DNA from: Pseudactinotalea terrae
Lineage (GTDB): Bacteria; Actinomycetota; Actinomycetes; Actinomycetales; Beutenbergiaceae
NCBI RefSeq assembly: GCF_009733845.1
Contig: NZ_WNXZ01000001.1
Span: forward strand, 434,001-498,000
Reading direction: 5' to 3'
Length of the DNA stretch: 64,000 bases
Shown here piece after piece: positions 20,700 to 30,082 of this stretch. A program made the position numbers and the translations under genes. Each line of letters starts with the position of its first letter. The first letter of the stretch is position 1. A model generated the notes under the pieces. The model worked only from the letters and a program-made list of their open reading frames with translations. It ran no database searches and was not told the origin of the DNA.

Positions 20700-22031
20700 A
20701 TGACGAGATCGCCATCGACCGCGCCGCAGGGCCGGCGCACGATCACCGTGCCACGGCGTGCTCTGCTGGGATCGGCTGTCGCGACCGTGGGTGGCGCAGC
20801 GGTGGCGGGCTTCGCGGGCGGGCAGCTGCAGGCCGGTGTGGATGGCACACCGGTCGACCCGGCTGCCGAGGAGGTCGTGTCCGCGTTCGGGGTCCATCAG
20901 GCCGGCATCACCACGGCGCAGCAGCGGTACGCCACCTTCGTCGCCGCCGACCTGACCATCACGGACGGGGCGCTGCTGCGCCGGCTGCTGGCCGACATCT
21001 CCGCCACGGTAGCGCTCGTCACGCAGGGCCAGGAGCCGCCGCCCTCGCCGATGTTCCCGGACGGCGCTATCACCCCGACCGACTTCGCGACCGGCCTCGG
21101 AGCGGCGCGGCTGACGATGACGGTCGGAGTCGGCGCCCGGGTGCTCGAGCTGCCGGGCATCACGCGTGAGGCACCACGACGGCTTCGACCGCTGCCCGCC
21201 TTCGCGGGAGACCACCTCGACCCACGCTGGGGCGGCGGCGACCTGTTGGTCCAGATCTGTGCCGACGACGCCCAGGTGGTCAGCGCGGCCATGAGAGCCC
21301 TGCGGGCACGACTGCCCGGCTATGCGGTCATCCGCTGGACGCACTCGGGCTTCCTCAGTGCCCCGACCGGCGGCGGGACGCCGCGCAACATGTTCGGGCA
21401 CAAGGACGGCACGTCCAACCCGCGACCCGGTTCCGCCGAGCTCGCCGACATCGTCTGGTCGCTCCCCGACGAGCCCGCATGGTTCGCCGGAGGCACGTAC
21501 CTGGTGTTCCGCAAGATCCGGATGAAGACGGCGAGCTGGGACCTCACGACCCGCGACGAGCAGGACGCGGTGATCGGTCGCCGTCGCTCGGACGGCGCAC
21601 CGCTGACCGGCGAGCAGGAGTTCGACCAGCCCGATCTCGAGGACACGGGAGCAGGCGGCGCGCCCGTCATCGCCGAGGACGCGCACATCCGGCGTGCGCA
21701 CGGGTTCTCGATGCTGCGCCGCAGCTACAACTACGACTACGGGTTCCTCACCGCCATGGCCGGCGGCAGCCCCGACCCGTTGGAGCACCCGGAGGACCAC
21801 CCGCACGCGCCCGGCACCGAGGACCACCATCACGGCGGGCACGGCAAGCTCGACGTCGGGCTGCTGTTCTGCGCCTACGGCAACGACCCCGACAGCCAGT
21901 TCGTCGCCGCGCAGCACCGCCTGGCCGAGCACGATCGTCTGAACACCTTCATCCAGCACACCGGCAGCGCCATCTTCGCGATCCTCCCGGGGTTCCGAGA
22001 CGGGGGCTACGTCGGGGACACTCTCGTCTGA
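20700..22031 (+). CDS. Tat-exported Dyp-type heme peroxidase
   Basis: Dye-decolorising peroxidase of 443 residues. A twin-arginine signal (VPRRALLGSAVATVGGAAVAGF, about residues 18-40) directs folded, heme-loaded protein across the membrane. The GHKDG motif supplies the distal Asp (residue 236), the proximal heme ligand is His 329 in AHIRRA, and the conserved Arg is in MLRRSYNY. A His-rich insert (HPHAPGTEDHHHGGHGK) follows near 370-390 and may bind metal. EfeB proteins of this family work with EfeU and EfeO in iron uptake; neither gene is nearby, so a stand-alone peroxidase is more likely. Confidence 0.92.
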   Translation: MTRSPSTAPQGRRTITVPRRALLGSAVATVGGAAVAGFAGGQLQAGVDGTPVDPAAEEVVSAFGVHQAGITTAQQRYATFVAADLTITDGALLRRLLADISATVALVTQGQEPPPSPMFPDGAITPTDFATGLGAARLTMTVGVGARVLELPGITREAPRRLRPLPAFAGDHLDPRWGGGDLLVQICADDAQVVSAAMRALRARLPGYAVIRWTHSGFLSAPTGGGTPRNMFGHKDGTSNPRPGSAELADIVWSLPDEPAWFAGGTYLVFRKIRMKTASWDLTTRDEQDAVIGRRRSDGAPLTGEQEFDQPDLEDTGAGGAPVIAEDAHIRRAHGFSMLRRSYNYDYGFLTAMAGGSPDPLEHPEDHPHAPGTEDHHHGGHGKLDVGLLFCAYGNDPDSQFVAAQHRLAEHDRLNTFIQHTGSAIFAILPGFRDGGYVGDTLV

Positions 22032-22057
22032 GACGAGAACGACTCATGGAGACCAGG

Positions 22058-22942
22058 ATGAGTGACACGGGCGCGGCTCCGCCCACTGACCCCGTGGCGG
22101 CGGACCAGGCGGTCCTGGACGAGATCGGTGCACGGCACGGCCTGTGGGCACCCGGAACCGCCGGCGCGACACTGGCACGGGGAGGGGAGAACACCACCGT
22201 CGCCGTCGAAGGCTGGGTCGTGCGGTTCAACGAGGATCACGACGCCGTCGCGCGCGAAGCGGCGCTGCTCGGTGCGCTCGCCCGTGCCACCTCCGTCTCG
22301 ACGCCGGTGCCGCAGGTCCACGACGACCGGCTCGGGCTCCTCATCTACCGCCGGCTGCCGGGCGAGCCGCTCCTGGCTCGTCAGCAACGGCCCGCAGCGG
22401 GCGCGGTCGCGGCGCTCACGGAGGTCCTCGCCGCGCTGCGGCAGATCCCGGAGGCGCAGCGGCTGCCGGTGGACGACTACCCGAACGATGCCTGGCACCA
22501 AGACGCGCTGGAGCACTTCCGCGCGACCAGCTCCAGGCTCGAGCCGGAACGCGCCGCCGTGATCGCGTTCTTCCTCAGCGAGCCGGTACCACCGAACCGG
22601 GATCTGCTGGTCCCGCAGCACAACGACCTCGGGGCCGAGCACATCCTCGTCGACCGGACCGGCGTCGTGACGGGCGTCATCGACTGGACGGACGCCGCAC
22701 GGACCGACCCGGCGCGCGACCTCGGACGCCTCTACCGCGATCTCGGGAGCGAGATCGCGTTCGGTGTCGCCGCCGCGCTCGACGGACCCGTCGGCGACGA
22801 CGAACGCACCCGCATCCAGTTCCACGCTCGCTGCACATGGCTCGAGGACTTCCGCTACGCCGTCGACGACCCCGGGCCTCGGGCGCTCTACCTGGACAAC
22901 TGCCTCCGCACCTTCGACCACACCTTCGGAAACCCTGCATGA
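22058..22942 (+). CDS. APH-like phosphotransferase
   Basis: Aminoglycoside phosphotransferase-fold kinase of 294 residues. The N-lobe has ARGGENTTVAVEGWVVRFN (nucleotide loop), the catalytic segment is PQHNDLGAEHILVD (Asp and Asn/His positions of Brenner's motif, about residues 185-199), and the metal-binding GVIDWTDA follows near 206. Such proteins phosphorylate many small molecules, so antibiotic resistance should not be assumed. The ATG at 22058 has GGAG 6 bases upstream; an ATG at 22046 is the alternative. It starts 26 bases after the peroxidase stop and may be co-transcribed with it. Confidence 0.85.
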   Translation: MSDTGAAPPTDPVAADQAVLDEIGARHGLWAPGTAGATLARGGENTTVAVEGWVVRFNEDHDAVAREAALLGALARATSVSTPVPQVHDDRLGLLIYRRLPGEPLLARQQRPAAGAVAALTEVLAALRQIPEAQRLPVDDYPNDAWHQDALEHFRATSSRLEPERAAVIAFFLSEPVPPNRDLLVPQHNDLGAEHILVDRTGVVTGVIDWTDAARTDPARDLGRLYRDLGSEIAFGVAAALDGPVGDDERTRIQFHARCTWLEDFRYAVDDPGPRALYLDNCLRTFDHTFGNPA

Positions 22943-23001
22943 GCTCGGCGCGCACGCCCGCGCGGCGCAATATTGAGGCGGAGGATGTCGGAGCGGGCAC
23001 G

Positions 23002-23007
23002 TACCTT
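23002..23007 (+). promoter_or_regulatory. -10 hexamer TACCTT, probable leaderless promoter
   Basis: TACCTT lies 8 bases before the ATG at 23016 of the fused ABC exporter. The upstream 60 bases show no other gene and include the AT-rich patch GCAATATTGAGG. Confidence 0.4.
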
Positions 23008-23015
23008 CTGAGGTG

Positions 23016-26000
23016 ATGATCAGCGAGCAGCACACGCCTGGGACAACGCCTCTTCCCGACGCGTCGCGAGAGCATGCCCCGAGCCCGGACGATCCGGCTA
23101 GGCGGCTGGACTGGCGGCGCCTGCGCAGGCCTGCCGCGCTGGTCGCGCTGCTCGCGCTGAGCGCCGGCGCGCTCGGCCAGGTCCTCGGTACCGCGGTGGC
23201 CGGTCGGCTCGCGGAGAACGCCACGCTCGCCGGGCTGGTCCTGCTCGCCGCCTGCGTCGTGGGTGGCGCGCTGCTCGACGGCGCCGGTCAGGTCGTGTGG
23301 GCCGGTGTCGTGGACAGGGCCGAGGGCAAGCTGCGGAGCGACCTGCTCGACGCCGCCCTGAGGCAGCCGCTGTCCGCACTGTCGGAGCAGGCCGTGGGCG
23401 AGGTGCTGGACCGCGTCGACGACGACACCCATGCGGTCGGCACCCTGGTGCGGCGCCAGCTGTGGGGTGCCGGCCGCACGGTCGTGGCGACCGTGCCGAT
23501 GTGGGTCGTGGCTGGGGTGACCTGGTGGCCCGCGTGGATCCTGTTCCCTGTGCTCGCCGTGGTGGTCTGGTTCGCCACCAGGCGGATGCTCGACGAGATC
23601 GCGCGCCGCAAGGTGATCGAGGAGATGGCCTGGACCGACCACGCCGCGGCCTTCGAGGAGGCGGTCGCGGCACGCAACGACCTGCGCACCAGCCTCGGGC
23701 AGGCGTTCGCCGTGCGCAGGCTCGCCCAGCTCTCGGCGGCCGTGCACGAGAAGTTCCACAAGGTCGTCCGTGTCGAGGAGCGGCTGATCCGCCGGGCGGG
23801 CATGCTCACCTACTCGCTGCTGGCCGCGACGGCGGTGGTCAGCTCCATCCTCGCTGCGGGCGGGGACCTGTCGGTGCAGCAGCTCGTCACGCTGTTCCTG
23901 GTCACCGCCATGTTCATCGGCCAGATCGACAACCTGGTCCATCACCTTCCTGACATCCAGGAGGGTCTGGGTGCGGTGCTGCGGCTGCGTCAGATGTTGG
24001 CGCTGCCGCCGGAGCCCGAAGGCGGGGACGAGGTGCCCGAGGGTCCGCTGGACGTCGAGCTCCGTGACCTCACCTTCACCTACGCCGAGGGCACGTTCGC
24101 GCTCCGAGACGTCAACCTGCGGGTGCCGGCGGGCCAGACCATCGCGCTGGTGGGCCGCACAGGTTCGGGCAAGTCCACGCTGGCCGCGCTGCTCTCGCGC
24201 GCCGTCGAGCCTGGCCGCGGGATGGTGCTGATCGGCGGCGCCGACGTACGCGACCTCGACCTGCAGAAGCTGCGCCGCGCCGTCGGGGTGGTGACCCAGC
24301 GCACGGAGATCCTGGCCGGCACCCTCGCGGAGAACATCGCCCTGTTCGCGGACGTCCCGCGAGCCCGGATCGAGGCGGCGGTGCGCGAGCTCGGGCTGGG
24401 CGAGTGGGCCAGCGGGATGCCCGACGGCCTCGACACGCTGCTCGGGCCAGGCGGCACCACGCTGTCGGCGGGGGAGGAACAGCTGGTCGCGTTCGCGCGG
24501 TTGCTCGTGCAGGACGTCCAGCTGGTCGTGCTCGACGAGGCGACCGCGCGCATGGACCCGCTCACCGAAGCGAGGGTCGTGGCGGCCTCGGACCGTCTGC
24601 TCACCGGCCGCACGGGCGTCCTGATCGCGCACCGGCTCAGCACCATCGAGCGCGCGGGGCTGGTCGCCGTGCTCGATCACGGTCGGGTGGTGCAGCAAGG
24701 CCCGCGGGCAGCGCTCGCACGGACACCAGGCCCGTTCCGCACCCTCGTCGAGGCCGGGGCGAGCGACGGCTCGCTCGACGACGAGGACTACGACGGCAGC
24801 CTGCACGACCACCACCCCGACGAGGTTCCCACCGGCGCGGCCGGGTCGAGTCCCGCTGCTCAGGAGACCGAGGGCGCTGTGGTCGAGGCGGTGGGTGGTC
24901 GCCGTCGGACGGGCGCACCACCAGACGTGCCCGAGCCGGGTTCGGGACTGAGCCTGGCTCGCGGCATCCTCAACGGGCTGCTTGTCCGACCGAAGTGGGG
25001 TGTCTTCGCCGCGCTGCTGTTCCTCCTGTCCAGCCTGGTGGCCGCGCAGGGTGCGGTCAGCGGCTTCCTGTGGGGTCGTGCCGTCGAGCAGGTGCAGACC
25101 GGGGTGGTGCCGGTGGTGCTCGTGGGCTCGCTCGCGGTGCTGCTGCTCACCCAGCCGCTGCTGCTCTCCCGCGCGATCGGCCTGTACCCACGATGGTGGG
25201 TGGAGGTGCTGCTGCGGATCCGGATGGCCGTCATGCACGGGCAGACCCGCCAGCACCGGCTGCCCGTGACGCCTCCGGGCGAGGTCGTGGCGCGGGCGAT
25301 GGACGCGGACCGGTTCGTCCGGTACGCCGACCGCTGGGTCGACTTCACCAACGGACTGCTCATCGTGGCCGTGACGGCGGTCATCAGCGGAACCTGGACC
25401 GCGGGTGCGGTGCTGCTGGGTGTCATGGTGGTCTCGGCCGCCGCCTCGGCGATCGGCAGGCCGATCGCCGGCCGCTCCGCCACCAAGTCGTCGACCGCGC
25501 GGGCCCACTTCGGGCGGGCGCTGGTGTCCGCGCTCGACTCCGCGCGCACCGTCAAGCTCGCTGCGCGGACGCCGGATGTCCGGCGGCACCTGCGTGAGGT
25601 GGACTCCGGGAGGGTGCGTGCGGCGATCTTCGAGCACCGGGTGCAGGCGGTCCTGGACTCCGTGCCGATCGTGATGCTCCACGTCGGTGTGGTCGTGGCC
25701 TGGGGCTTCCTGCTCACGAACAGGTGGGATCTCGCGACGACGCTGCTGGTGGCGAACGCCGTCACCGGGTTCGCCTGGTACGGCGTGGTGGCCGGTGCTG
25801 TGATCACGGAGGCACCCGGGACGCGCTCGTGGCAGGTCGCCACCGCACGCTTCGCCGCCGGCGCCGATCTCACCGCCGCGCAGCCCGGCGTGGACCTCGT
25901 CTCGGGGCGTGCACCCACGCCGGTGCAGCCAGCACGCACGCCGCTCGAGCGGCTCGAGCTGGCCGGGTTGAACGCCGTTCACGACGACGGCACGGTCGGT

Positions 26001-26624
26001 GTGTACGACGTCGATCTGCAGGTGCGGCGCGGCGAGCTCGTCCTCCTGCTCGGGCAGGTCGGCTCGGGCAAGTCGTCGCTGCTGTCGGCGCTGGCCGGAC
26101 TGGTCGAGCACACCGGTGAGGTCCGCTGGAACGGCGTCCCGGTGCGCGACGCTCAGGAGTTCCTGCGGCCCGCGCAGGTCGCGCACGTGGCACAGGTGCC
26201 GCGGGTGCTGTCCGGGACGTTCTCGGACAACGTCCGACTCGACCACCCCCGTGACCTCGACGGCCCGATCCGGGCGGCGCGGCTCACGCAGGACGTGGAG
26301 GAGGCAGGCGGACCGCACTCGCTGGTCGGGCACCGCGGCGTGCGGCTGTCCGGTGGTCAGGTGCAGCGTCTCGCGCTCGCACGAGCGCTCGCCGCCGACA
26401 CCGAGCTGCTGCTCGCCGACGACGTCTCCAGCGCGCTCGACGCCTCCACCGAGATCGAGCTCTGGGCGGCGCTGCGCGAGCAGGGCACCACCGTGGTCGG
26501 TGCCACGTCGAAGCGCGCTGCGCTCGCCCGTGCCGACCGTGTGGTGGTGCTGGTCGACGGCACGGTCGCCGCCGTCGGGCCCTGGAACGAGCTGTCACCG
26601 CGCTGGAGCCACCTGGCCGGCTGA
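23016..26624 (+). CDS. Fused heterodimer-type ABC exporter (TMD-NBD-TMD-NBD)
   Basis: 1202-residue ABC exporter in which two half-transporters are joined in one chain. TMD1 is at about 40-300 and NBD1 at 340-570; an acidic linker (570-640) leads to TMD2 (650-900) and NBD2 (970-1200). NBD1 has Walker A GRTGSGKST (380), signature LSAGEEQ (483), Walker B LVVLDEA (503-509) and switch His (539). NBD2 has GQVGSGKSS (1013), LSGGQVQ (1111), Walker B LLLADD, where the catalytic Glu is Asp (1136), and no switch His (Thr 1164). One ATP site is therefore consensus and one degenerate, as in TM287/288-type heterodimers. The cargo is unknown. A GTG three bases earlier is an alternative start. Confidence 0.9.
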   Translation: MISEQHTPGTTPLPDASREHAPSPDDPARRLDWRRLRRPAALVALLALSAGALGQVLGTAVAGRLAENATLAGLVLLAACVVGGALLDGAGQVVWAGVVDRAEGKLRSDLLDAALRQPLSALSEQAVGEVLDRVDDDTHAVGTLVRRQLWGAGRTVVATVPMWVVAGVTWWPAWILFPVLAVVVWFATRRMLDEIARRKVIEEMAWTDHAAAFEEAVAARNDLRTSLGQAFAVRRLAQLSAAVHEKFHKVVRVEERLIRRAGMLTYSLLAATAVVSSILAAGGDLSVQQLVTLFLVTAMFIGQIDNLVHHLPDIQEGLGAVLRLRQMLALPPEPEGGDEVPEGPLDVELRDLTFTYAEGTFALRDVNLRVPAGQTIALVGRTGSGKSTLAALLSRAVEPGRGMVLIGGADVRDLDLQKLRRAVGVVTQRTEILAGTLAENIALFADVPRARIEAAVRELGLGEWASGMPDGLDTLLGPGGTTLSAGEEQLVAFARLLVQDVQLVVLDEATARMDPLTEARVVAASDRLLTGRTGVLIAHRLSTIERAGLVAVLDHGRVVQQGPRAALARTPGPFRTLVEAGASDGSLDDEDYDGSLHDHHPDEVPTGAAGSSPAAQETEGAVVEAVGGRRRTGAPPDVPEPGSGLSLARGILNGLLVRPKWGVFAALLFLLSSLVAAQGAVSGFLWGRAVEQVQTGVVPVVLVGSLAVLLLTQPLLLSRAIGLYPRWWVEVLLRIRMAVMHGQTRQHRLPVTPPGEVVARAMDADRFVRYADRWVDFTNGLLIVAVTAVISGTWTAGAVLLGVMVVSAAASAIGRPIAGRSATKSSTARAHFGRALVSALDSARTVKLAARTPDVRRHLREVDSGRVRAAIFEHRVQAVLDSVPIVMLHVGVVVAWGFLLTNRWDLATTLLVANAVTGFAWYGVVAGAVITEAPGTRSWQVATARFAAGADLTAAQPGVDLVSGRAPTPVQPARTPLERLELAGLNAVHDDGTVGVYDVDLQVRRGELVLLLGQVGSGKSSLLSALAGLVEHTGEVRWNGVPVRDAQEFLRPAQVAHVAQVPRVLSGTFSDNVRLDHPRDLDGPIRAARLTQDVEEAGGPHSLVGHRGVRLSGGQVQRLALARALAADTELLLADDVSSALDASTEIELWAALREQGTTVVGATSKRAALARADRVVVLVDGTVAAVGPWNELSPRWSHLAG

Positions 26625-26675
26625 CCCTCGAGCGCCTCGCTCGCGCGGTGCTTCCTCACCGTGCCGGTGGCCAGC

Positions 26676-27317
26676 TCACGACTGCCCGCGCCGGTTCCAC
26701 ACCCACATCGCGATGCCTACCCGGTTGCGGACGTCGAGCTTGCTGCTCACGGTCGCGACCAGGTTCTTGACCGTTCCCACGGCAAGGTGCAGCTCGGCGG
26801 CGACCTGGGCGTTGGTCAGGCCTCGCGCCACCAGCTCGGCCACCAGGAGCTCGCGGGGACTCAGGGCCGGTTCCGGAATCGGGACCGGGGCCCGCGAGAC
26901 GTGGCGCAGCAGCCGCGCCGTGAGCTGCGGGCTGATGAGCACATCTCCGGCGGCGGCGGCCCGGATGGCTTCGACGAGCAGCGTGGGACCGGATCGCTTG
27001 AGCAGGAAGCCGCAGGCACCGTTGCGCAGGGCAGCATGGACGTCCTCGTCGACGTCGAAGGTCGTCACGACGAGTACGCGGATCGCGGGGTCTGCGCCGG
27101 GTCCGGCGAGCTGCCGGGTGACCTCCAGACCGTCCAGCTTCGGCATCCGGACGTCGGCGACGACCACATCGGGCCGCAGCCGGCGAGCCAGGTGGACGGC
27201 GGCAGCGCCATCGGCCGCCTCGCCCACCACGGTCATGTCGGGCTGCGCGTCGATGACCATCCGATAGGCGCTGCGGAGCTCGCTCTGGTCGTCAGCGATC
27301 ACGATCCTCAGGCTCAC
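26676..27317 (-). CDS. NarL/LuxR-family response regulator
   Basis: 213-residue response regulator. The receiver domain starts LRIVIADDQSELR, with the phosphoacceptor Asp in VVVADVRMPKLDG near residue 54 and the Lys in FLLKRSG near 106. The LuxR-type HTH (LSPRELLVAELVARGLTNAQVAAELHLAVGTVKNLVATV) is at about 145-205. It overlaps the stop of the upstream histidine kinase by 4 bases, forming a standard two-component operon. Likely targets are the divergent membrane-protein genes at 28563-29965 or the fused exporter, but no operator is evident. Confidence 0.92.
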   Translation of the reverse strand: MSLRIVIADDQSELRSAYRMVIDAQPDMTVVGEAADGAAAVHLARRLRPDVVVADVRMPKLDGLEVTRQLAGPGADPAIRVLVVTTFDVDEDVHAALRNGACGFLLKRSGPTLLVEAIRAAAAGDVLISPQLTARLLRHVSRAPVPIPEPALSPRELLVAELVARGLTNAQVAAELHLAVGTVKNLVATVSSKLDVRNRVGIAMWVWNRRGQS

Positions 27318-28414
27318 CGGTGGCTCCGTCCCGCCGGGAGCACCGCCGCCAGTCGCCAGCCGCCGCCGGACCGCGGACCGGCGGTCAGCGTGCCACCCTG
27401 CGCCTCGAGGCGCTCGGCGAGCGTCGCGATCCCGCTCCCGCCCGGACCGGCCTGTGCCGGCTGCGCAGTCCTCGGTACCACGGCCTCCGAGGACACCGCG
27501 TTCTCCACGACGACGGCCAAGGCCCTCCGATCGTCCGTCGGTCCGATGTCGACGGTGACCTCCGTCGAGTCTGGTGCGTGCCGCCGGATGTTCGTCAGGG
27601 CCTCCACGACGATGCGGTAGGCGTTGGCGGACACCTCACCGCCGCAGTCCTCGGCGCCTGGGGCGACGTGCAGGTCCACGGGCGCCGGCCCGATCGCCGA
27701 GAACTGCTGCGCGAGGTGGCGTAGGTCCGAGAGGCTGCGGCGGCGTTCGTCGTGCTCGCGGAGCATGTGGACGCTCTGGTCGAGACTGGCCAGCGCACGC
27801 TGTCCCAGCACCTCGATCCGTTCCAGGGCGAGCGCAGCCTCCCGTCCCTCGGCGTCGAGCATCCGGGCCGCCTGGGCCTGGAACAGCATCGCGCTGACCT
27901 CGTGCGCGACGAAGTCGTGCAGGTCCGCCGCGATGGCCAGCCGCTGCTCGGTCTGGACGCGCCGCACCTCGCGCAGGTGCGACGCGTCCTGGGTGCGCAG
28001 GTACCAGCCCGCGGCGGCAGCGGCGAGGACGAAAGGGATCCAGAACAGACCGAGCAGCAGATCCGCCGGGGACTCGATCGGCGCACGGACGCGCAGCAGC
28101 GTGGCGGCGATGGCGCTGCCGGCCAGGGCGCCCACCCCGATCGCGACCGGTGACCGCGACCGACGCACGAGGACGACGACCAGCGTGAGGAGACCGGCGA
28201 TCTCCACCAGGCCCCAGAGAGCCGCACCGATGCCGCCGTCGCCCGTCGGCAGGTGCGCGGCAGTCAGGACGAGCGACAGGCCGGCGAGAGCCGCGGTCGG
28301 GACGTGCACGGATGGGCGGCGTCCCCGCCACCACACGATCGCCGCTACGACGGCGAGGACGGCCACGGACGCGCGGCCGACCCCCAGCACGAGGCCGGCC
28401 AGGCTCATCTCCAT
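27314..28414 (-). CDS. NarL-partner sensor histidine kinase
   Basis: 366-residue membrane histidine kinase with about five N-terminal helices (residues 5-155), then a coiled HisKA_3 segment with the phospho-His in IAADLHDFVAHEVSAML near 180. The HATPase_c domain has its N box in RIVVEALTNIRRHAPD and G boxes in GGSGIATLAERLEAQGG. Short loops suggest an intramembrane or envelope signal. A -10-like TAGTGT lies on this strand at 28442-28447. Two ATGs (28414 and 28408) are possible starts. It is divergent from two unknown membrane proteins that it may control. Confidence 0.88.
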   Translation of the reverse strand: MEMSLAGLVLGVGRASVAVLAVVAAIVWWRGRRPSVHVPTAALAGLSLVLTAAHLPTGDGGIGAALWGLVEIAGLLTLVVVLVRRSRSPVAIGVGALAGSAIAATLLRVRAPIESPADLLLGLFWIPFVLAAAAAGWYLRTQDASHLREVRRVQTEQRLAIAADLHDFVAHEVSAMLFQAQAARMLDAEGREAALALERIEVLGQRALASLDQSVHMLREHDERRRSLSDLRHLAQQFSAIGPAPVDLHVAPGAEDCGGEVSANAYRIVVEALTNIRRHAPDSTEVTVDIGPTDDRRALAVVVENAVSSEAVVPRTAQPAQAGPGGSGIATLAERLEAQGGTLTAGPRSGGGWRLAAVLPAGRSHR

Positions 28415-28562
28415 GGGCAGGCGTTTCGAGGCACGGCGTCAACACTAGGACGGGCACGTCCCGCGAGAACCGTGCCGAAGGTCATCGACCAGCTCGCCGT
28501 TGCCGAGACCAAGGGCTTTCGGCACCTTCCGCGGGTGTGCCCGACCACAGCATCGTCGAGGC

Positions 28563-29549
28563 ATGACATCACATCTAGCTCTTCGACATCGGTGGCCGGC
28601 CCTGGCGGCGGCCTGGTGGTTGACCTACGCAGGGCTCGCCGTCGCGTGGAGCCTGGGGGCTCCCGGCTGGCCGTTCGCCGTCGAGGGTGCGGCCGCGCAG
28701 GCCGGTGCGGTCCTCGTCGGGATCGACCCGGCGACGGCGGCGCCTGTGGTGGCGGCGTTCAGCATCGCCACCGCCGCCGCCAACCTCGCGCTGCGCCGGT
28801 CCCGCGGTACGCAGCGCCGGCGGCTGATCCTTCCCTTCGCCTGGGGCACGGTCCTGGTCACGGTCCTCGTCGTACCCGACGCCCGCCTCCTGCTGACGTT
28901 CTTCCAGCTGATGACGGGCAACGTCTCGGGCGCGGTCTGGCCCGTGGCCAACCAGGCGGTGTGCGTGGTCGGTGCGCTGCTCACCGCCGCTGCCGCGCAC
29001 ACGGCCGGTGAGCGCTCGCCCGGCCGGCGGGCGTCGTCGTGGTCGCGCCTGGCGATGGTCTGCGCCGTCGGTGCCCCGCTGGCCTACGCCACGATTCGCG
29101 GCGCATGGGCGCTGGGACTGCCCGTCGGGGCGACCGAGACGTTCCTCGCGCCCTACACGGCTCCCGGCGCCCGGCTCACGGAGGCGATCATCGCCGGTGC
29201 GGCGACCGTAGGAGCGCTTCTCACGGTGGGGCTGGTTCGGCCGTGGGGCGAGACGTTCCCTCGGTGGTTGCCGGGCCTGGCCGGCAGGCGCGTCCCTCCG
29301 ATGCTGGCGGTGATCCCGGCTGCCGCTGCCGCGATCCTGCTCATGAGCGCCGGCGTCGCCCTCTCACGGGGCATCCTGGCCATGGCGTGGGGCCTGATGC
29401 CGGCCACGCCCGCTGCGGAGCTCGCGAACTGGGGTGCGTGGTCGGCGGCGCCGCTCTGGGCACTCTGGGGACTGGCGCTGGCGGCTGCGACCTACGCCTA
29501 CCACCTCCGACGCCGGTCGACCAGGGCCGTCGTGGGCGGTGCGTCATGA
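28563..29549 (+). CDS. Polytopic membrane protein of unknown function
   Basis: 328 residues with about eight predicted membrane helices (for example WPALAAAWWLTYAGLAVAW, RLILPFAWGTVLVTVLVV, SAAPLWALWGLALAAATYAY). A conserved-looking loop, MTGNVSGAVWPVANQAV, lies near residue 120. No transporter or enzyme motif is recognisable. It is transcribed away from the two-component operon at 26676-28414 and overlaps the next small membrane-protein gene by 4 bases (ATGA), so these two probably form an output operon. The start is taken at 28563, where hydrophobic sequence begins; longer in-frame starts add an Arg-rich stretch without similarity. Confidence 0.75.
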   Translation: MTSHLALRHRWPALAAAWWLTYAGLAVAWSLGAPGWPFAVEGAAAQAGAVLVGIDPATAAPVVAAFSIATAAANLALRRSRGTQRRRLILPFAWGTVLVTVLVVPDARLLLTFFQLMTGNVSGAVWPVANQAVCVVGALLTAAAAHTAGERSPGRRASSWSRLAMVCAVGAPLAYATIRGAWALGLPVGATETFLAPYTAPGARLTEAIIAGAATVGALLTVGLVRPWGETFPRWLPGLAGRRVPPMLAVIPAAAAAILLMSAGVALSRGILAMAWGLMPATPAAELANWGAWSAAPLWALWGLALAAATYAYHLRRRSTRAVVGGAS

Positions 29550-29965
29550 CCGCCCGGATCCGTGGGGCCGGGTACACGGCCGCAGCGTGCGCAATAGGGC
29601 TGTCGGTGGCGCACGGCGCCGTCTACACGATCGGCTTCCTCACCCAGGCCGATGCGACCTGGGCGGCGTACCTCGTCGGCGGCCTGGCACCGAGCGCGGT
29701 CGCCGCGGGGCTGGGTGCCTCGGCTCTCGTCCTCACCCGTGGCCGTCCGCGCCGGGGCGAGCGCCTGCTGATCGGGCTCGCCTGGCTCGCCTGCCTCCTC
29801 TTCACCCTGCAAGCCGTGCTGCTGCTCATGGCGGGAGACCCACGGCTCTTCGCACCCGACAGGCCCGGGACCTATTCGCTGGTCGGCGGCCCCGCCTTCG
29901 GCGTAGTCGCCTGGGCGTCGCTGCGCCGTCGTACGGCGTGGAGAAGACGAGGGTCCGGTCGATGA
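29546..29965 (+). CDS. Small four-helix membrane protein
   Basis: 139 residues, about four membrane helices (TAAACAIGLSVAHGAVYTIGF, YLVGGLAPSAVAAGLGASALVL, LLIGLAWLACLLFTLQAVLLLM and a C-terminal one), ending in a basic tail. No domain is recognised. The ATGA overlap couples it to the larger membrane protein upstream, and a joint complex is plausible. About 245 bases without an intact gene follow, which hold an ABC-transporter remnant. Confidence 0.7.
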   Translation: MTARIRGAGYTAAACAIGLSVAHGAVYTIGFLTQADATWAAYLVGGLAPSAVAAGLGASALVLTRGRPRRGERLLIGLAWLACLLFTLQAVLLLMAGDPRLFAPDRPGTYSLVGGPAFGVVAWASLRRRTAWRRRGSGR

Positions 29966-30082
29966 GCGTGACCTCGAGCCGTGGCCCAGCGATCGGCTCC
30001 GGTACCCACGCCCCATGCCTCGGCGGGGCCGACCCGGAGCGCAGCCGCGACCAGGTCCTTGCGGGGTGACGGGCGTCGGAGC

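Noticed and set aside
22058-22942. Calling the APH-like kinase and the nucleotidyltransferase at 30213 antibiotic-resistance genes
   Set aside because: Both folds act on many small molecules, and nothing in sequence or context indicates aminoglycosides or mobility.
22677-26333. 1218-codon open frame antisense to the fused ABC exporter
   Set aside because: The plus strand has complete ABC motifs; the minus frame is His/Arg/Gln-rich with no motif.
28430-28476. Inverted repeat GGCACGG / CCGTGCC between the second two-component operon and the membrane-protein genes
   Set aside because: Arms are 7 bases with a 33-base gap in GC-rich sequence, which is easily chance; not strong enough to call an operator.
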